Positions 1 to 11,389 of a stretch of 64,000 nt of DNA are shown here, one piece after another. The notes beneath the pieces were generated by a model. It was not told the origin of the DNA, ran no database searches, and saw only the letters and a list, made by a program, of their open reading frames with translations. The DNA is from Klebsormidium nitens. Lineage: Eukaryota; Streptophyta; Klebsormidiophyceae; Klebsormidiales; Klebsormidiaceae. The translations under genes and the position numbers were made by a program. Numbering within the stretch: the first letter of the stretch is position 1; the number at the start of each line of letters is the position of its first letter. Location: NCBI GenBank assembly GCA_000708835.1, contig DF237191.1, forward strand, positions 9,185 to 73,184, given 5' to 3'.

Positions 1-2
1 AG

Positions 3-3000
3 GTCCTGAGCACACGCGCGCGGAAACAGGTGCAAACGGCGGATATCAAGGTGCAGCTGTGCTTATACGCGTTCGACCTTCTGTACCTGAACGGGGAGGC
101 GCTGATCGAAGAGCAGCTGCGGGAACGGAGGGAGAAGCTGTTCGGCGCGTTTGAAGAGGTCAAGGGCGAGTTCCAGTTCGCCAAGACGATCACGAGCCGG
201 GAGTTGGAGGAGATGCAGCAGTTCTTGAACGATGCGGTGGACCACAGGTCAGTCGTTACTAAAGGCTACAAAGTAAGAAAACTCTGGAGCTTGTCTTCGA
301 TGATCGCTCCTCAAAGTTTTAGTCTTCAAGAAAAACGCAAGTACGTTGGTTAGATTTTCCTCCTGTCTTGTCGTCCTCCTGAGGTCCGGGTGTGAACGCA
401 AGCGTTTCGGTGTGGCAGCAGCGATGAAACATCCGGTTCTGTTTATATCGGTGGTAAATTGTTATTAGGATTTGAGACGATTGCCAAAGTTGTTGTGGAG
501 CCACGCTGGTTGGTCATGGGCGAGCTTCAGCAAGATTGTCAACCGGAGGAATGCAAGAGTCTTTCTTTCTTAACGGTAAACTGTAGTCCTGGAGTCTTCT
601 TTGGTTCTGCTCACATTGACAAGAACGTGACGCATACTCGAGCAGACCCTTGGTCAAATCTAGAGGGACCGATAGCCTAAGAAATCAAGAGCTTTCCCTT
701 TTGCAGTTGCGAAGGGCTCATTGTGAAGACGTTGACGGAGGAAGCGACCTACGAGCCGTCCCAGCGGTCCAATCACTGGCTCAAGCTGAAAAAGGACTAC
801 ATGGACACGTGAGCCTCTGTGCAGCAGCTTCCCGTTGACTCCGATTCTATTGCCTCCGAGCAGTTAACAATCTTAACTGACGCTTAAAGACGTCTGTTGG
901 AGTCAAGCTCGAAAAGGGTGATTGGACACGTAAGCTTTTCCGCAGCAGCTTTGGCGAGCTCTGGGCTTGTGCAATTTCCCATGTTTGAAACTGCTACTCC
1001 AATCAGAGTTTCATATCAAAAGTACAGTTTTCCTTCGAAAGTCTTGATTGCAGTGTTGACACCGGAGGTAGGATTCAGCCAGTCAGGCCTGCTTTGTGTA
1101 GGCTTCGCAGCTCGGGGCTATTATTTCAAGGCGAGACCTAAAGGCCGATCCGCGCGCAGACCAGGGCTTTTGCGCGCAGTCCTCTCTCGTAGATGGTCAA
1201 ACACTGGGAAAGCTCCCGAGCCCCTGCAACGCGCGGCCGGCCGAATCTCAGAGCCCTGGACACATGCTTCTGTCGTCTTTTGGATTGGCGTAAGTCCTGA
1301 TCCTGCGTGTGGGGGTGACTAGACAACAATGCCCAGACCCTTTTAGCCCCTGCAACCCCCGACCAAAAAGCTCAGAATCCAATTGCTTTTCCGTAACGTA
1401 TCCGACATTCAACGTCACGGTTCCATGCAGCGTGGGCGATACCATCGATTTGGTGCCAATCGGGGCGTTCTACGGCGGCGGAAAGCGGGCCGGAGTTTAT
1501 GGGGCGTACCTGCTCGCGTGTCACGACGAGGAAAACGACGAGTATCAAGCCATCTCCAAAATCGGTGAGCAGCCACAAGTCTTAGGGAGTGGCTGTGGAT
1601 CTCTGATCATGGAAAATGGTTCGAAGATGGAAAGGGTGAGGATCAGTAAAACTCAGGCCTTTTTTCAAGACAAGTGAGTTGCAGCTTCTTGTTTGAAGGT
1701 CAAAGACCCGAGGCGCGTCAATCATTGGCAGGTGATTTCTGAGGGGGCGGTTGGGCTGTGAAAGAGCAGAAGGGCACCTGGTGGCACCGGAAAGACAAGA
1801 AAGACATGCTGGGATCATCACTTTGCTCAGGACAGCTGCCTGATACCGGTTGGTGTCCTTGAAAGATCGATGATACGCTTACCAAATCTGGACGGTCCGA
1901 GGCCTTTTGTTGGCATGTCAATTTTCATTTCCGCGGCCAAGTAAGATACCCCGCTTATATGCCACCAACGAGAGAGACCCAGAGCCAGTCCTTCTGCTCG
2001 ACCCGGCTCTCCCAGCTCACTTTGCGAACCGGTGTTCTTGCAGGAACCGGCTTTTCGGACGTCATGCTGACCGAGCGCTTCAACGCGTTGAAGGACCACG
2101 TGATTGATGCTCCAAAGGTACACGTCCTCGAGCACTCAGAAACGCTTCCTTTTCGCGTTCAGACGTTTTCGCTGGTATTCCGCGATCTTGTATGTCGCTC
2201 GCTTTTGTTGGAAAAGCCGGTCGGCATTAACTGTCTCAAGGTGCACTTCTGGCAAGCTTCTGGAGAGCCTTGTTTTGCGAGAGACGTTGACAGAGCCTTG
2301 TGCACGTTTGTAACTCCTTGTTCGTTTGGATTAGTACTCGTCTTGTCTCCTTGACGTTGGCGGACGTCACCTCGTTAAGTGTCCCCTTTGCTGACGTCAT
2401 CGGTTTTCTGGAAACTACCAATAGGAGTTAGAGGCTCTCACTTGCCATGACGTCGCTCGTCGTTCCTCTCTGCTGCTCTCGCGTTGACGAGGTCTTCTCC
2501 TTTTCCCACCAGCCATACTACCAAGTGGACGAGACGTTTGCCAAGAAGGTTGACGTCTGGTTCGAGCCCCACGAGGTGGGATTCCATTTTTGCCTTGACT
2601 TTCTCCGGAATCCCATAACAGCTAGCTACCCTTCGAGAGCGCGACCCTTCCAGTCCGTCTTTTCCTGCGTCTGCCCCCCTCTCTTGCCACTGAGATGTTG
2701 CAGAAGCAAGCAGTAGAATCGAAAGCCGTGCCGCCCTTTTGTGACACTTTCTGCTTTGGTGAAGCGGCTCTCCTTCTTGCGAGTTTGAGATCCTTCGAGC
2801 CCGTTGTGCATTCGAATGCACGCCCACGAAGAGCATCTCGCATGTCCCTGCATTTCTTGCCTTATAGGCGCAACTTAAACGTTGGCTGTGGCAGGTTTGG
2901 GAGGTGAAAGCGGCCGACCTGTCCATAAGCCCGCACTATCGAGCTGCGGCTGGTGTCGTTGACCCGTCGAAGGTAAGGAACCGAGACTCTCAGCGGACGC

Positions 3001-3672
3001 AATTCTATTCCGTGCCCTCCGCTCTACGATACTATCCGCAGCAGCACACTTCAAGACAAAACACGTGTAGCTTTCTGAACAGGATGTGATGAAATTTGAC
3101 GGTGACTTCACCTCGTGGTTGGAGTTCAATCTGGTTCCGGGAACAGAGTAGACGCGAGGACTCGAGGCTCGCAGAAGAAGTGTTTGGCTCTGTCCGTCCT
3201 TGAAACATCCATAATGTGCACAGAGTTGCGAAAGAGCTACACAAGAAAGTAGAGTGCTCTTAATGTGCGTCCAAGTGCATGGGCCATCAGAGGGCGCGAA
3301 GCTCGGTGGTTTGACGCAGCCGAGAGTATGATGTTTGCTCTAAAACCCTTTGCCTTACCAATCTCTGACAGATACTGACGCGGTATTGCTGTGTTATTGT
3401 GATGCCAATTGTTTGGTAGGTGCAGCAGCTTCTGGGCCCGTCAATCCAGTCGGAGTGGTAGCAGCGAGAAGCTGCTAAAGGTTAGGCCACGATTTGAGCT
3501 AACCCGATCTTATCTACTCTGCTTTCAGGGCATCTCCGTTCGGTTCCCGCGCTTCATCCGGCTTCGGGAGGACAAGAAGCCAGAGTCGGCAACGTCATCG
3601 GAGCAGATTGCGGAAATGTACCGTAGTCAAAAGATCAACCATGTGGGACAGGCTGGCGATGAGGACGACTAG
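3..3672 (+). CDS. LIG1: DNA ligase 1, C-terminal part (5' end outside window)
   Basis: ATP-dependent ligase that seals nicks in nuclear DNA, joining Okazaki fragments and finishing excision repair. Seven exons are seen: 3-247, 707-808, 1431-1564, 2044-2117, 2513-2575, 2895-2972, 3529-3672. Phases agree at every junction and give 279 residues plus a TAG stop. The product aligns end to end with the C-terminal part of eukaryotic LIG1. It has the [13 protein letters not shown] strand, nucleotidyltransferase motif IV (EGLIVKTL), motif V ([11 protein letters not shown]), then the OB-fold with [10 protein letters not shown] and the [12 protein letters not shown] segment. The active-site lysine motif and the N-terminal DNA-binding domain lie upstream, outside the window. 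The end ([16 protein letters not shown]) is plant-like. Intron 2 carries a decayed copy of the exon 2 edge. No lesion was seen; confidence is high. Confidence 0.95.
903..951 (+). repeat. Decayed copy of ligase exon 2 end plus splice donor
   Basis: This stretch of ligase intron 2 resembles the true exon 2 end at 781-831. Both have a CAAGCT...GAAAA...GGACAC core followed by a GT donor (GTGAGC in the real one, GTAAGC here) and then GCAGCAGCTT. The offset is about 120 bases. It is best read as a tandem duplication of an exon edge that has since drifted. Confidence 0.6.
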
Positions 3673-5228
3673 CTCTCGTTAAAGAGAGGGTTCGAAGCCG
3701 CATGGCGCGCAAAATAAGTCTCACATGGATATACCATGTCCTTGCGGTTGTTGCGGTGCCCGTGCGACGCTGAGACTGAATACCGGAATAAATGACGTGT
3801 TTACATCCATCTTACTGCCCGGGACTCCCATCTTACTGCCCGGGACTCTCTTTGATGAAATGCACGGCGTATGCAGTGACATACAGGGCCCAGGTGGCAA
3901 CATCTAGCATCTGAGGTATATCTGTGGAATTGCACATGCGTCTTTTGCTGGCATGTTTTAAGTTTACTTACACGGCCCCTGCTTTAAACATTTGCAGAGA
4001 ATTTTCGATCAAGATTCTTATAAACTACTGAAACATCAGAAAGTGCTGATCCTATATAGACGGCCTCGATTTCGGGGATGCTCTCGGCAGAAGTCAAACA
4101 CATGAGAAAGTCACATTTGTGTCGAATGACTGCCATGCATGTGAACGAAACATATCGAATCGTGATTTCCTGGACAGCTGCATATATGTACCGCTTGATA
4201 ATGATGACAATACGTGTCATGCGCGGATGATTGCAAGTCGAGTGACCTAGTCGAATACAGGTGCGCATGCGTCAGTACGTACGTCGTGCATGCATGTAGC
4301 TTAGATTATTGAATGCTGCAAAGAACTTCTAGCTTACGACCCACTGACTGAGTGTGCTGAAGCTGAGCGGTCGTTGCAAGATCCGATTCGATGATACACA
4401 TGGGCACTTGATTCTCAATTAGCGCCTGGCATGAGGGAGACCGAACTAGAATAAGCACTGGCATGATATGGAGACCGCGAAGAATCTGTTATTGGGCGGT
4501 CCAACCCGTTGGTAGATGCCAGTGGAGTGAAAAGTGATTGAAGCAATGCGTCCATAGACCGGCCTGAACTAAGCTAGAGACCGTCCTAGAAAAGAGCCAG
4601 GTCTTTTGTCATGTGCGTGCACAAATCAGAATCTGGAAACCGTAGAGTATCTTGTCTAAGTTTTGCGGTTGCCGGAGGTCAGCTGTAGCTAGAGCATTGC
4701 CGCGCGCAGCTAGCCAAACTATCTCAAGCGAGCGAATTGTGACGACGTCTTGCACTCGAGTGTAGTGAGTCCTTATACACAATCGTGTGCTTGCAGTAGT
4801 TTGCTTGGCTCAACTTACAACCTACCTGACTCGATGAATCGACACGTATATAAGTCGCGCAAGTACCCTTTGTACCAGTCTGTACCAATCGGGTCTACTC
4901 GGTGCATGCGTCTATAGTAGTCTTAGGTCGACTGAGTCCTTTGAATGATCGGTAGACCTTTCGGTCCTTCTACTTCTGTTACGGCGTGAAAAACAACCTT
5001 CCTTCCGTGAAGCATATCAATTTTCTACATAAGCTTACGCAACTACGTATACCGCTGCGTCTAATTCCTTGTTCCTCCCAAACCTCGCCTCACCCCCTTG
5101 CCCTGCGGGGCTGCATCGCTCAAGATCTACCACATCCGCATCTTTACCGATATCATCCTCTCCCGGCTCCGGATGGCTTCGCTCGCGCGTGCTGAACGCG
5201 CGATTGTGCGCGATCGTGAATTGGCGGC
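3673..5228. other. Spacer between convergent ligase and glutamate receptor genes
   Basis: No convincing gene is seen. The two flanking genes end here tail to tail, so it should hold both 3' untranslated regions. It contains a two-copy 21-base direct repeat at 3807-3848 and is otherwise A+T-richer unique-looking sequence. The small ORFs lack codon or homology support. Confidence 0.6.
3807..3848 (+). repeat. Perfect two-copy 21-base tandem repeat
   Basis: Two identical adjacent 21-base units (3807-3827 and 3828-3848) contain the palindrome CCCGGG. They lie about 135 bases past the ligase stop codon, probably in its 3' untranslated region. Confidence 0.9.
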
Positions 5229-8200
5229 TCAGAGTGTACTTCTTGCCGTGCTGCTGAAGCGCTTCTTCAGCCTTCGCTGGAAGTTGCGTGCGGCGGGCGA
5301 CCGCGTCAGTATAGCGGACAGAATGCGTTCGGTGGCCGCCACCAGGATGCCGAGACCGATCGCCGCGAAGAGAATGTACCACAGTCCGGCAAAGTCGCTT
5401 ATGCCAAGCGCCAGGTTGGATACCTGGACGTAAGAGACGGGTTAGGAAGCGTTACAAAAGTACGGCAGAGCTTCCGGTTCATCCATTTGCACAAATCAGC
5501 ATCATCAATGACCAGACGTGCATGCAGTTGGCTGACTTTTAATCGAGCGCCCTTACAAAACCCACTCAGAGTGCTTGTCGAAAGTGCTTCCTTCCGCAAG
5601 TGCGTCAAACACACTCGCACTTCGTCACACCACCTCTTTGTGAATCCCGAATGCTAACATCCCGCATTCTTGTTACTTTCTTCGTGATAACATAAGCACG
5701 GCAGGCAGATTAGGGCAGATTAAAGCATAAGCGCATGGATTCGTGCGGCTGCACTCGCTTGGGAGATTTTACAGGAGTCGCTTTTGAAGGGTCTGCACAT
5801 CTCTAGCTGCTTACCTGGACGTCTTTGCAGACGCTTTGATCGTCGATCCACCGCCTTTGGACCTGGTTCAGAAGCCCGGATTCGCTCAGCTGCAACAGGC
5901 CCCTGTTCACAATGCTAGTGTAACTGGAGTTCTTTGGCAGAGCGAAGCAGTACAGCCCTGTAACAGACGAGTCAACAATTGTTTCGCGACCTTTGCTTCA
6001 GTGAGAAAGTTGACGGGCTTGATCAGAGTTGATAATGACCTTAAAATATCTGATGGGAAGCCCTCAGATTGTTGAACAATACCAAGCAATCAACATGCGA
6101 CGCAGTTTCCTGTGAGGCTTGACATTCGAGCAACCACTCTGTCAATCGTTTTTGAGTCGGGCAACCACGGCGTTCAAGGCGGATGTCAAAAATGTGCGCA
6201 AATATAAGGGGATAAAAACTAGGCTGTACGAGATGATCAGGACAGACAAAAGCGACACAATCGGATCAGTAGTCGTAATACGACCAAGGTTCACGAGGCA
6301 TTTTGAAGTCGAGGGTATCGAATCAGCAGCAAGGACCCGTCTCTTCCTTCTAGTGTCCCAGAAAAGACAATCCTATCGGATCGAGGGTCTGACAATGATC
6401 GCTCGCGGAACTGCAAAGCGGACTCTGAAGTAACATGGCGAGCGACGATACCTGGCAGTTCAGGCGAGGGCGTCGCCAGCATCGCCGCCCCCACAAATTC
6501 TCCCTTTTATATTCATTAGGACTTTTTGCCCAGAAACGCTTCGCAGAGTCGAAACTCCGAGACTGTGCCTCCGAACGAAGACGTACCGGGTCCGATCACC
6601 GGTCCCACAACTTCCAGGTTGCACGGCGCCTGGCCAGCTGCGTAGAGTACCACCGGGAGCTGAGCGAAGTAAGCAGTCACCGCCCCAGATTGGACTACCG
6701 CCAAAGACTGCGCTTGGCCGATGGCGGTCTGGAGATATGCAGAGAAAGGTTCAGCAGGACGTCTCGCAGAGAGAAAGATGATCCGTCGCCACCTAGAGAA
6801 TGCAGCGCGAATGAATAAATAGGACAGAAGCGGCTGACTTCAAATCAATGGTAGCCGAGTTCTTCGTCTGAAGCCCTCGGCAGCGCAGTCTTGTCATGAG
6901 ATAGAATGGGATGCATCGGCTTTAGATCTTCCCAAATCTCAACTTCAGTTCGTCTCAAGTGAAAAAGGGGTCCCAAATCGAGGTGCCTATAAAGTGGTGA
7001 AAAGTCGAGGCGCCTACAAAATGGCAAAACCCGAGGATTAGAATGCTTGAAAAATGTTCAGCAGAAGCCTCGTTTGCTCGTTTGGTCGATATGCTTGTTT
7101 TCAGGACGACAGAACTTGGGTATCTTGAGCTGAAAATGTGTTTGCCCAGCTCTTGTGGGGTACCAAGTCTCACGAGCTAACATCATTCTCGACTACGATT
7201 AAGCCAAACTTCGAAGGATGGAGCGTTTATGCCTGAGAGCGGGCTGGTGTTGTCAGGAGAAAATAACACTCTGGAAGCACTCAGGCTGACCCTCTCGTCT
7301 CCACAGCTACTCTTGTGAGCGCGGGGAATGAGAGTCAGCTTGAAAAACTGAGAAAACATAATGGGGTAAAAAGCTGCGTTGCGCCGAGTCGCTTGTGCGA
7401 GAAGGGAAGGGAACAGACAGCTTTGAACAGGAAATCTACCGGGCTCCCGCCGGACTCACAAGAGAAGGGGCCCTGCCAAATCACCTGAAGCAGGCCTTGG
7501 ACCGCCAAAACATTCGGGTCCACGCTGTTCCGGAAATAAGACAAGTCCGCGCCCCCAGAGTTCACGATGAAAGGCAGGTTGTCTCGCCTCAGGTCCACAA
7601 GACTACTGGCCACAGATGTCGTTGCATTGACCGTCAGAACGCTCGCTAGGTTTGCCGTGAACGCGGCAATCACGATCATCATAAACGCGTAGAAGACGAG
7701 GCTTGGAATTCGGATGGACCAGCTAGAGCTGCCGGGCATTGGAGCGTTCAGCATGGTAGCCTGGATATAAAAAGAAGGAACAGAAAAGAAGCGAGTAGGT
7801 AATCTGAGCTGCTAGCTTTTCTGGTATTCCTTCTTTTTCTTTTCACCCCCCAGCACGACAGAGGCTTCGAAAGAGGCTGTATGATAGACATTCTCAGCAT
7901 TTGCAGAAGCATGCAGTGAAGAAACAAAACTTCGTAAATCAATTGGTACTCACCATTAAGGCGTCCACCAAGAAGGAGCCGTTCTCTGCACAGTCCAGAG
8001 AAGACTTTGCTTCAGGGCATGGCGAGCTTAGTGCGAAGCACCCAATTAACAAATGACTAAGCTGCAGTTCGACCAAGTTCTGTTGTCTGTCTGCAACGGA
8101 TTTTCCAAAACTCCATGCACTCTTGGATGCTAAGCAGAAAATGTTGGCAATCACTGCTACTGCATGGGAGTAGTGAACAGGAAAAAGCAAATCTTGAAGG

Positions 8201-10078
8201 CAAACGCTCATACACCAAGCAATTAAGACCAGCGATCGGATGCGAAGCGCTCCGGCTCGAATGCAAGGGACTCAGAGGACTTGTGCATGGGCTTAGGAAT
8301 ATACATTCGTAAAACAACCTTTTGCGCTTCAAGCTGGCTAGACAAATCGATGCAAGCCCTTGAGCGATGTTCGCCACTCCCGTTTATCTTGCAGATTTGA
8401 CTTGCAGAAAGTTTGAGGAGGGAATCTGGTGCAGGTCAACAGTGAGGACTAGGAGCACCTTTGTGACGACGAGTGCTTACTGTCCTCAATGACGAACTTT
8501 GTGGCTGGCTGGTCTTTCGCCGACACGTTTCGGATCTTTTTCTCTTGGTAGCAGCCGTATGGTGATAGAAACGATATTAGGTAGAGCACAACAGTGATCC
8601 CAATGACGGTGAATATAAGGGCCACCCAAAGGCTTGTTTGGAACGGCTGGAGGAAAGTCGTGACCCCATGACCAGATGCAGGCTGCGAAGCACGGTAGCA
8701 AAGAGCCGAGCAATTTAGACGTAGACGTGATGTCGAAAATGCAGAAAGCCTAAGGCCGGAAAGTCCCCATTTTGATATCGTTTTGTTTATAGAAGCATCC
8801 AAGTCGATGTTTACGATTGTTAGCGGAAGCAGCACAAGCATTGAGCTGACTCCCTATCAGTCGCATCAATTTCAGTCTTTGAACAAAGCTTGCATTAGAA
8901 GGTGCATGGCAAGCAGATACTACACGAGTCACCTGCAACAGAATACCCATATCGAGAACATACCAGCTTCTTCACAAGCATCCCCAAGCCTCCAGTATAG
9001 AAGGGGTAACTCATGTCGATTACGTCTGTGCGCCCAGGGGACAATGTAAGAGGGAAGGCCGCAATATCCGCATTGCCTTTTGTGATCTCGCCAATAATAC
9101 CTGCAGGTGAGTGAGTGTTCTGATAAGCATTCCACAAATGCCTTAAGGCAGCACAACTGAAATTCATGTGGATTGAACCTCACTGTCTGCTTGCCCGTCG
9201 TCTTAAGCGCTTAACAGGTGGAATATATACCAGCGAACGGGTTCAGTTGAGATAATGGAAAGAGCTGACGGAAGCTGAGTCTTAGACGAACTTGACAGAA
9301 AGGGGCACTTTGACAGGCTGAAAGTCCAGATCCTAAGACACAGGGTCAAGGAGATTGAAGCCTTCAAAAGCATGTATGCCATTCAGGCACAAACGCACTT
9401 TTTAAGCAGAGAGAGGCAACAATCGTCCCAGACTGTCAAAGTTAAAGATTAGCAAGTTCCTATTGGCTGTTGACTCCTTTGAAGCTCGCATAGCGCAACT
9501 CATGGAAGAGCTGGTCTGGAAAGAAGTCATCAGCAGGAAAGATTCAGTACAGAAGCAGTGAGCACTGTTTGGAGTGGTTCCGCGGTTCGATTGCAGAAAG
9601 AGATCGAGCAAACGCTCCTGCACTCTGAACCCTTGGATGGACAGCGAGCTTGAAAACTGCTTCAAGTCCAAGGCATGAGTACCTTTGCAGAAAGGTACTC
9701 ATATGCTGGACTTTTCACACCCTTAATCAGTGTTATAAGTTATCTGATAAGTGTAACAAGCTCTGCGCACAAGTGACTCCAATTCCATCAGTCTAGCATG
9801 TACTGACTCAATGGTTTCATGTTAGACTAGAAGTCAGCAGAAAGGCACTTCTCACCTGTCCAGCTGCCATTTACAAGAGAACCTCCCTCATCAGTCGGCG
9901 CCTTATAATAGGAGAAGCTGGCGTCGGTCTTGGCAGCGTTGAATACCATCGGCAGCAAGTCTACCAGCATGCCGTACCATTCTGTTGCCTTTGAGTTGTT
10001 TGCCGCGTACTCATTATGGAAGACATAAGGGGGCCGGTTGCTGGTGACCACCCTCAGTACAGGCAACCCGAACACCAT
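5229..10078 (-). CDS. Ionotropic glutamate receptor-like channel, no amino-terminal domain
   Basis: Predicted ligand-gated cation channel. Exons in transcription order: 10078-9856, 9100-8964, 8682-8481, 8090-7954, 7760-7485, 6728-6587, 5957-5815, 5423-5229. All phases agree, giving 484 residues. Seen in order: ligand-binding half S1 from LRVVTSNRPPYVF to ADIAAFPLTLSPGRTDVID, with the family's ligand-binding arginine; M1 (WVALIFTVIGITVVLYLIS); a pore-loop region; M3 gate AFTANLASVLTV in place of the usual SYTANLAAF; half S2 ending GLLQLSESGLLNQVQRRW; M4 (GLWYILFAAIGLGILVAAT); and a short basic tail. Plant receptors are about 900 residues with an extracellular amino-terminal domain. Here an in-frame TGA lies two codons before the ATG, in a good start context, so that domain and a signal peptide are absent unless an unseen exon exists. 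The donor after residue Q of GLLQ (GTGATT) was chosen for phase; GTGAGT at 7459 fits consensus better but breaks phase. Confidence 0.85.
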
Positions 10079-11389
10079 TGTTCAGATTGCTTGCTGTCCG
10101 GAATAGATTTGATCTGGTTGCTGCAAGTTGGTGAAGCGGGCCGCAAATCAGGTGACGTAAGAGGACTGATAGAGTTGCTGGCGCAGTAGCAAAAGAATGG
10201 GGACTGCATCCTTCCCTTCAGCAGCCGCCTCCACCAGCCTTGTGATTACTTGTGCGCCAATCCTGTTTCTCAGCAACATCCTGCAGGTGTCAGGTGACAA
10301 TACTTTAAGTGTCAGTATAGGGGCGCTCAGGGGAAATGTGACCAAAATGACACGAACCTACAGACTTAACGCGTTTTTACTTTGCCATTGGTCGCCGCTT
10401 TCGTCACCATTCAACAGAGACAATCCTATCAGCTCTTCCAAGTTCCAATCAATGACTCAACTGAATTCAGAATCCTACTTCAAAAGTCATATCATGCATG
10501 TGCAAATGACGTGCATTGCGAATTGTACAGGGTTACATGCTACAATGTACAGGTCGAGGCTCGAGCAGAGTTCCGTACAGATGACTTCATAACTTATCTT
10601 ACACCGCCCTGGCAGTAAATGCTCGGCATACGCTCTTACGTCGATCGTGAGCGACCATCATAGCTCACAAGGGGCACAAACTGTCGCCCTAAACAGCTCG
10701 TGGGCTCTCCGGAAGATGGCCACGTGCTACACGGCTCGTGCATATGCAATTCTAAATTCAGACCGTTTACTTGGAACGTGTACAGTGCATGAATGCGCAC
10801 TGCTCTGCACTGCACAGCCGTGAGTCGGGAGTTGGGACTCGGGACAGTGTGCCTGAGACACATTAGGCCGTCAAAGACCATGACTCAAAACTAAGCATCG
10901 CATCCCGAATCAGGAGATAGTCAGAAGCGAAGCGGCTATCATTGTCGTGCCATGTGATATGTGCCACATCAGCCGGGCTGGACCAGAACCCGTATACTAT
11001 AAGTATCATCGTACGTGGCAGAATCGGACATGTTTTGAAGAAGCCTGGCAAGCAAGCAATTGTCTACCTACATGGCGTGCCAAAAGTTGAGCGAAAACAT
11101 TCTGGAAAACTCAGACTCGGTTTGACCCTCAGTCACGGGAATTGATGAATCGACCACAAAACCGGCCGCCACGCATAACGATGCATGATCAATACGTCAC
11201 ACTTCGACACTCCACAAACAAACAAGGAAGCCGCCAAGTGCCCGCTGCCATTCCCGGCCCACAACCCACTCAGAGCTACGTGTGAAAGAGAACATCTGGC
11301 CCACGCAGCACTTCTGAAACACTTGTTCCACATTCGACCCGTCTAGCACTCACGACTGTGCTATCCTGTCAGCCCAGCCAGCCCAGTAA
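10079..11389. promoter_or_regulatory. Presumed glutamate receptor promoter and S1 gene 3' region
   Basis: Both neighbours are on the - strand, so this 1.3 kb should hold the receptor's promoter and 5' leader and the S1 gene's 3' end. No TATA box or other element could be assigned with confidence. A short - strand ORF at 10148-10279, preceded by an acceptor-like CACCTGCAG, could be a leader exon, but it matches no family I know. Confidence 0.4.

Noticed and set aside
10148-10345. Small - strand ORF upstream of the glutamate receptor
   Set aside because: Possible leader exon, but no phase-consistent join to the receptor start and no recognised family.
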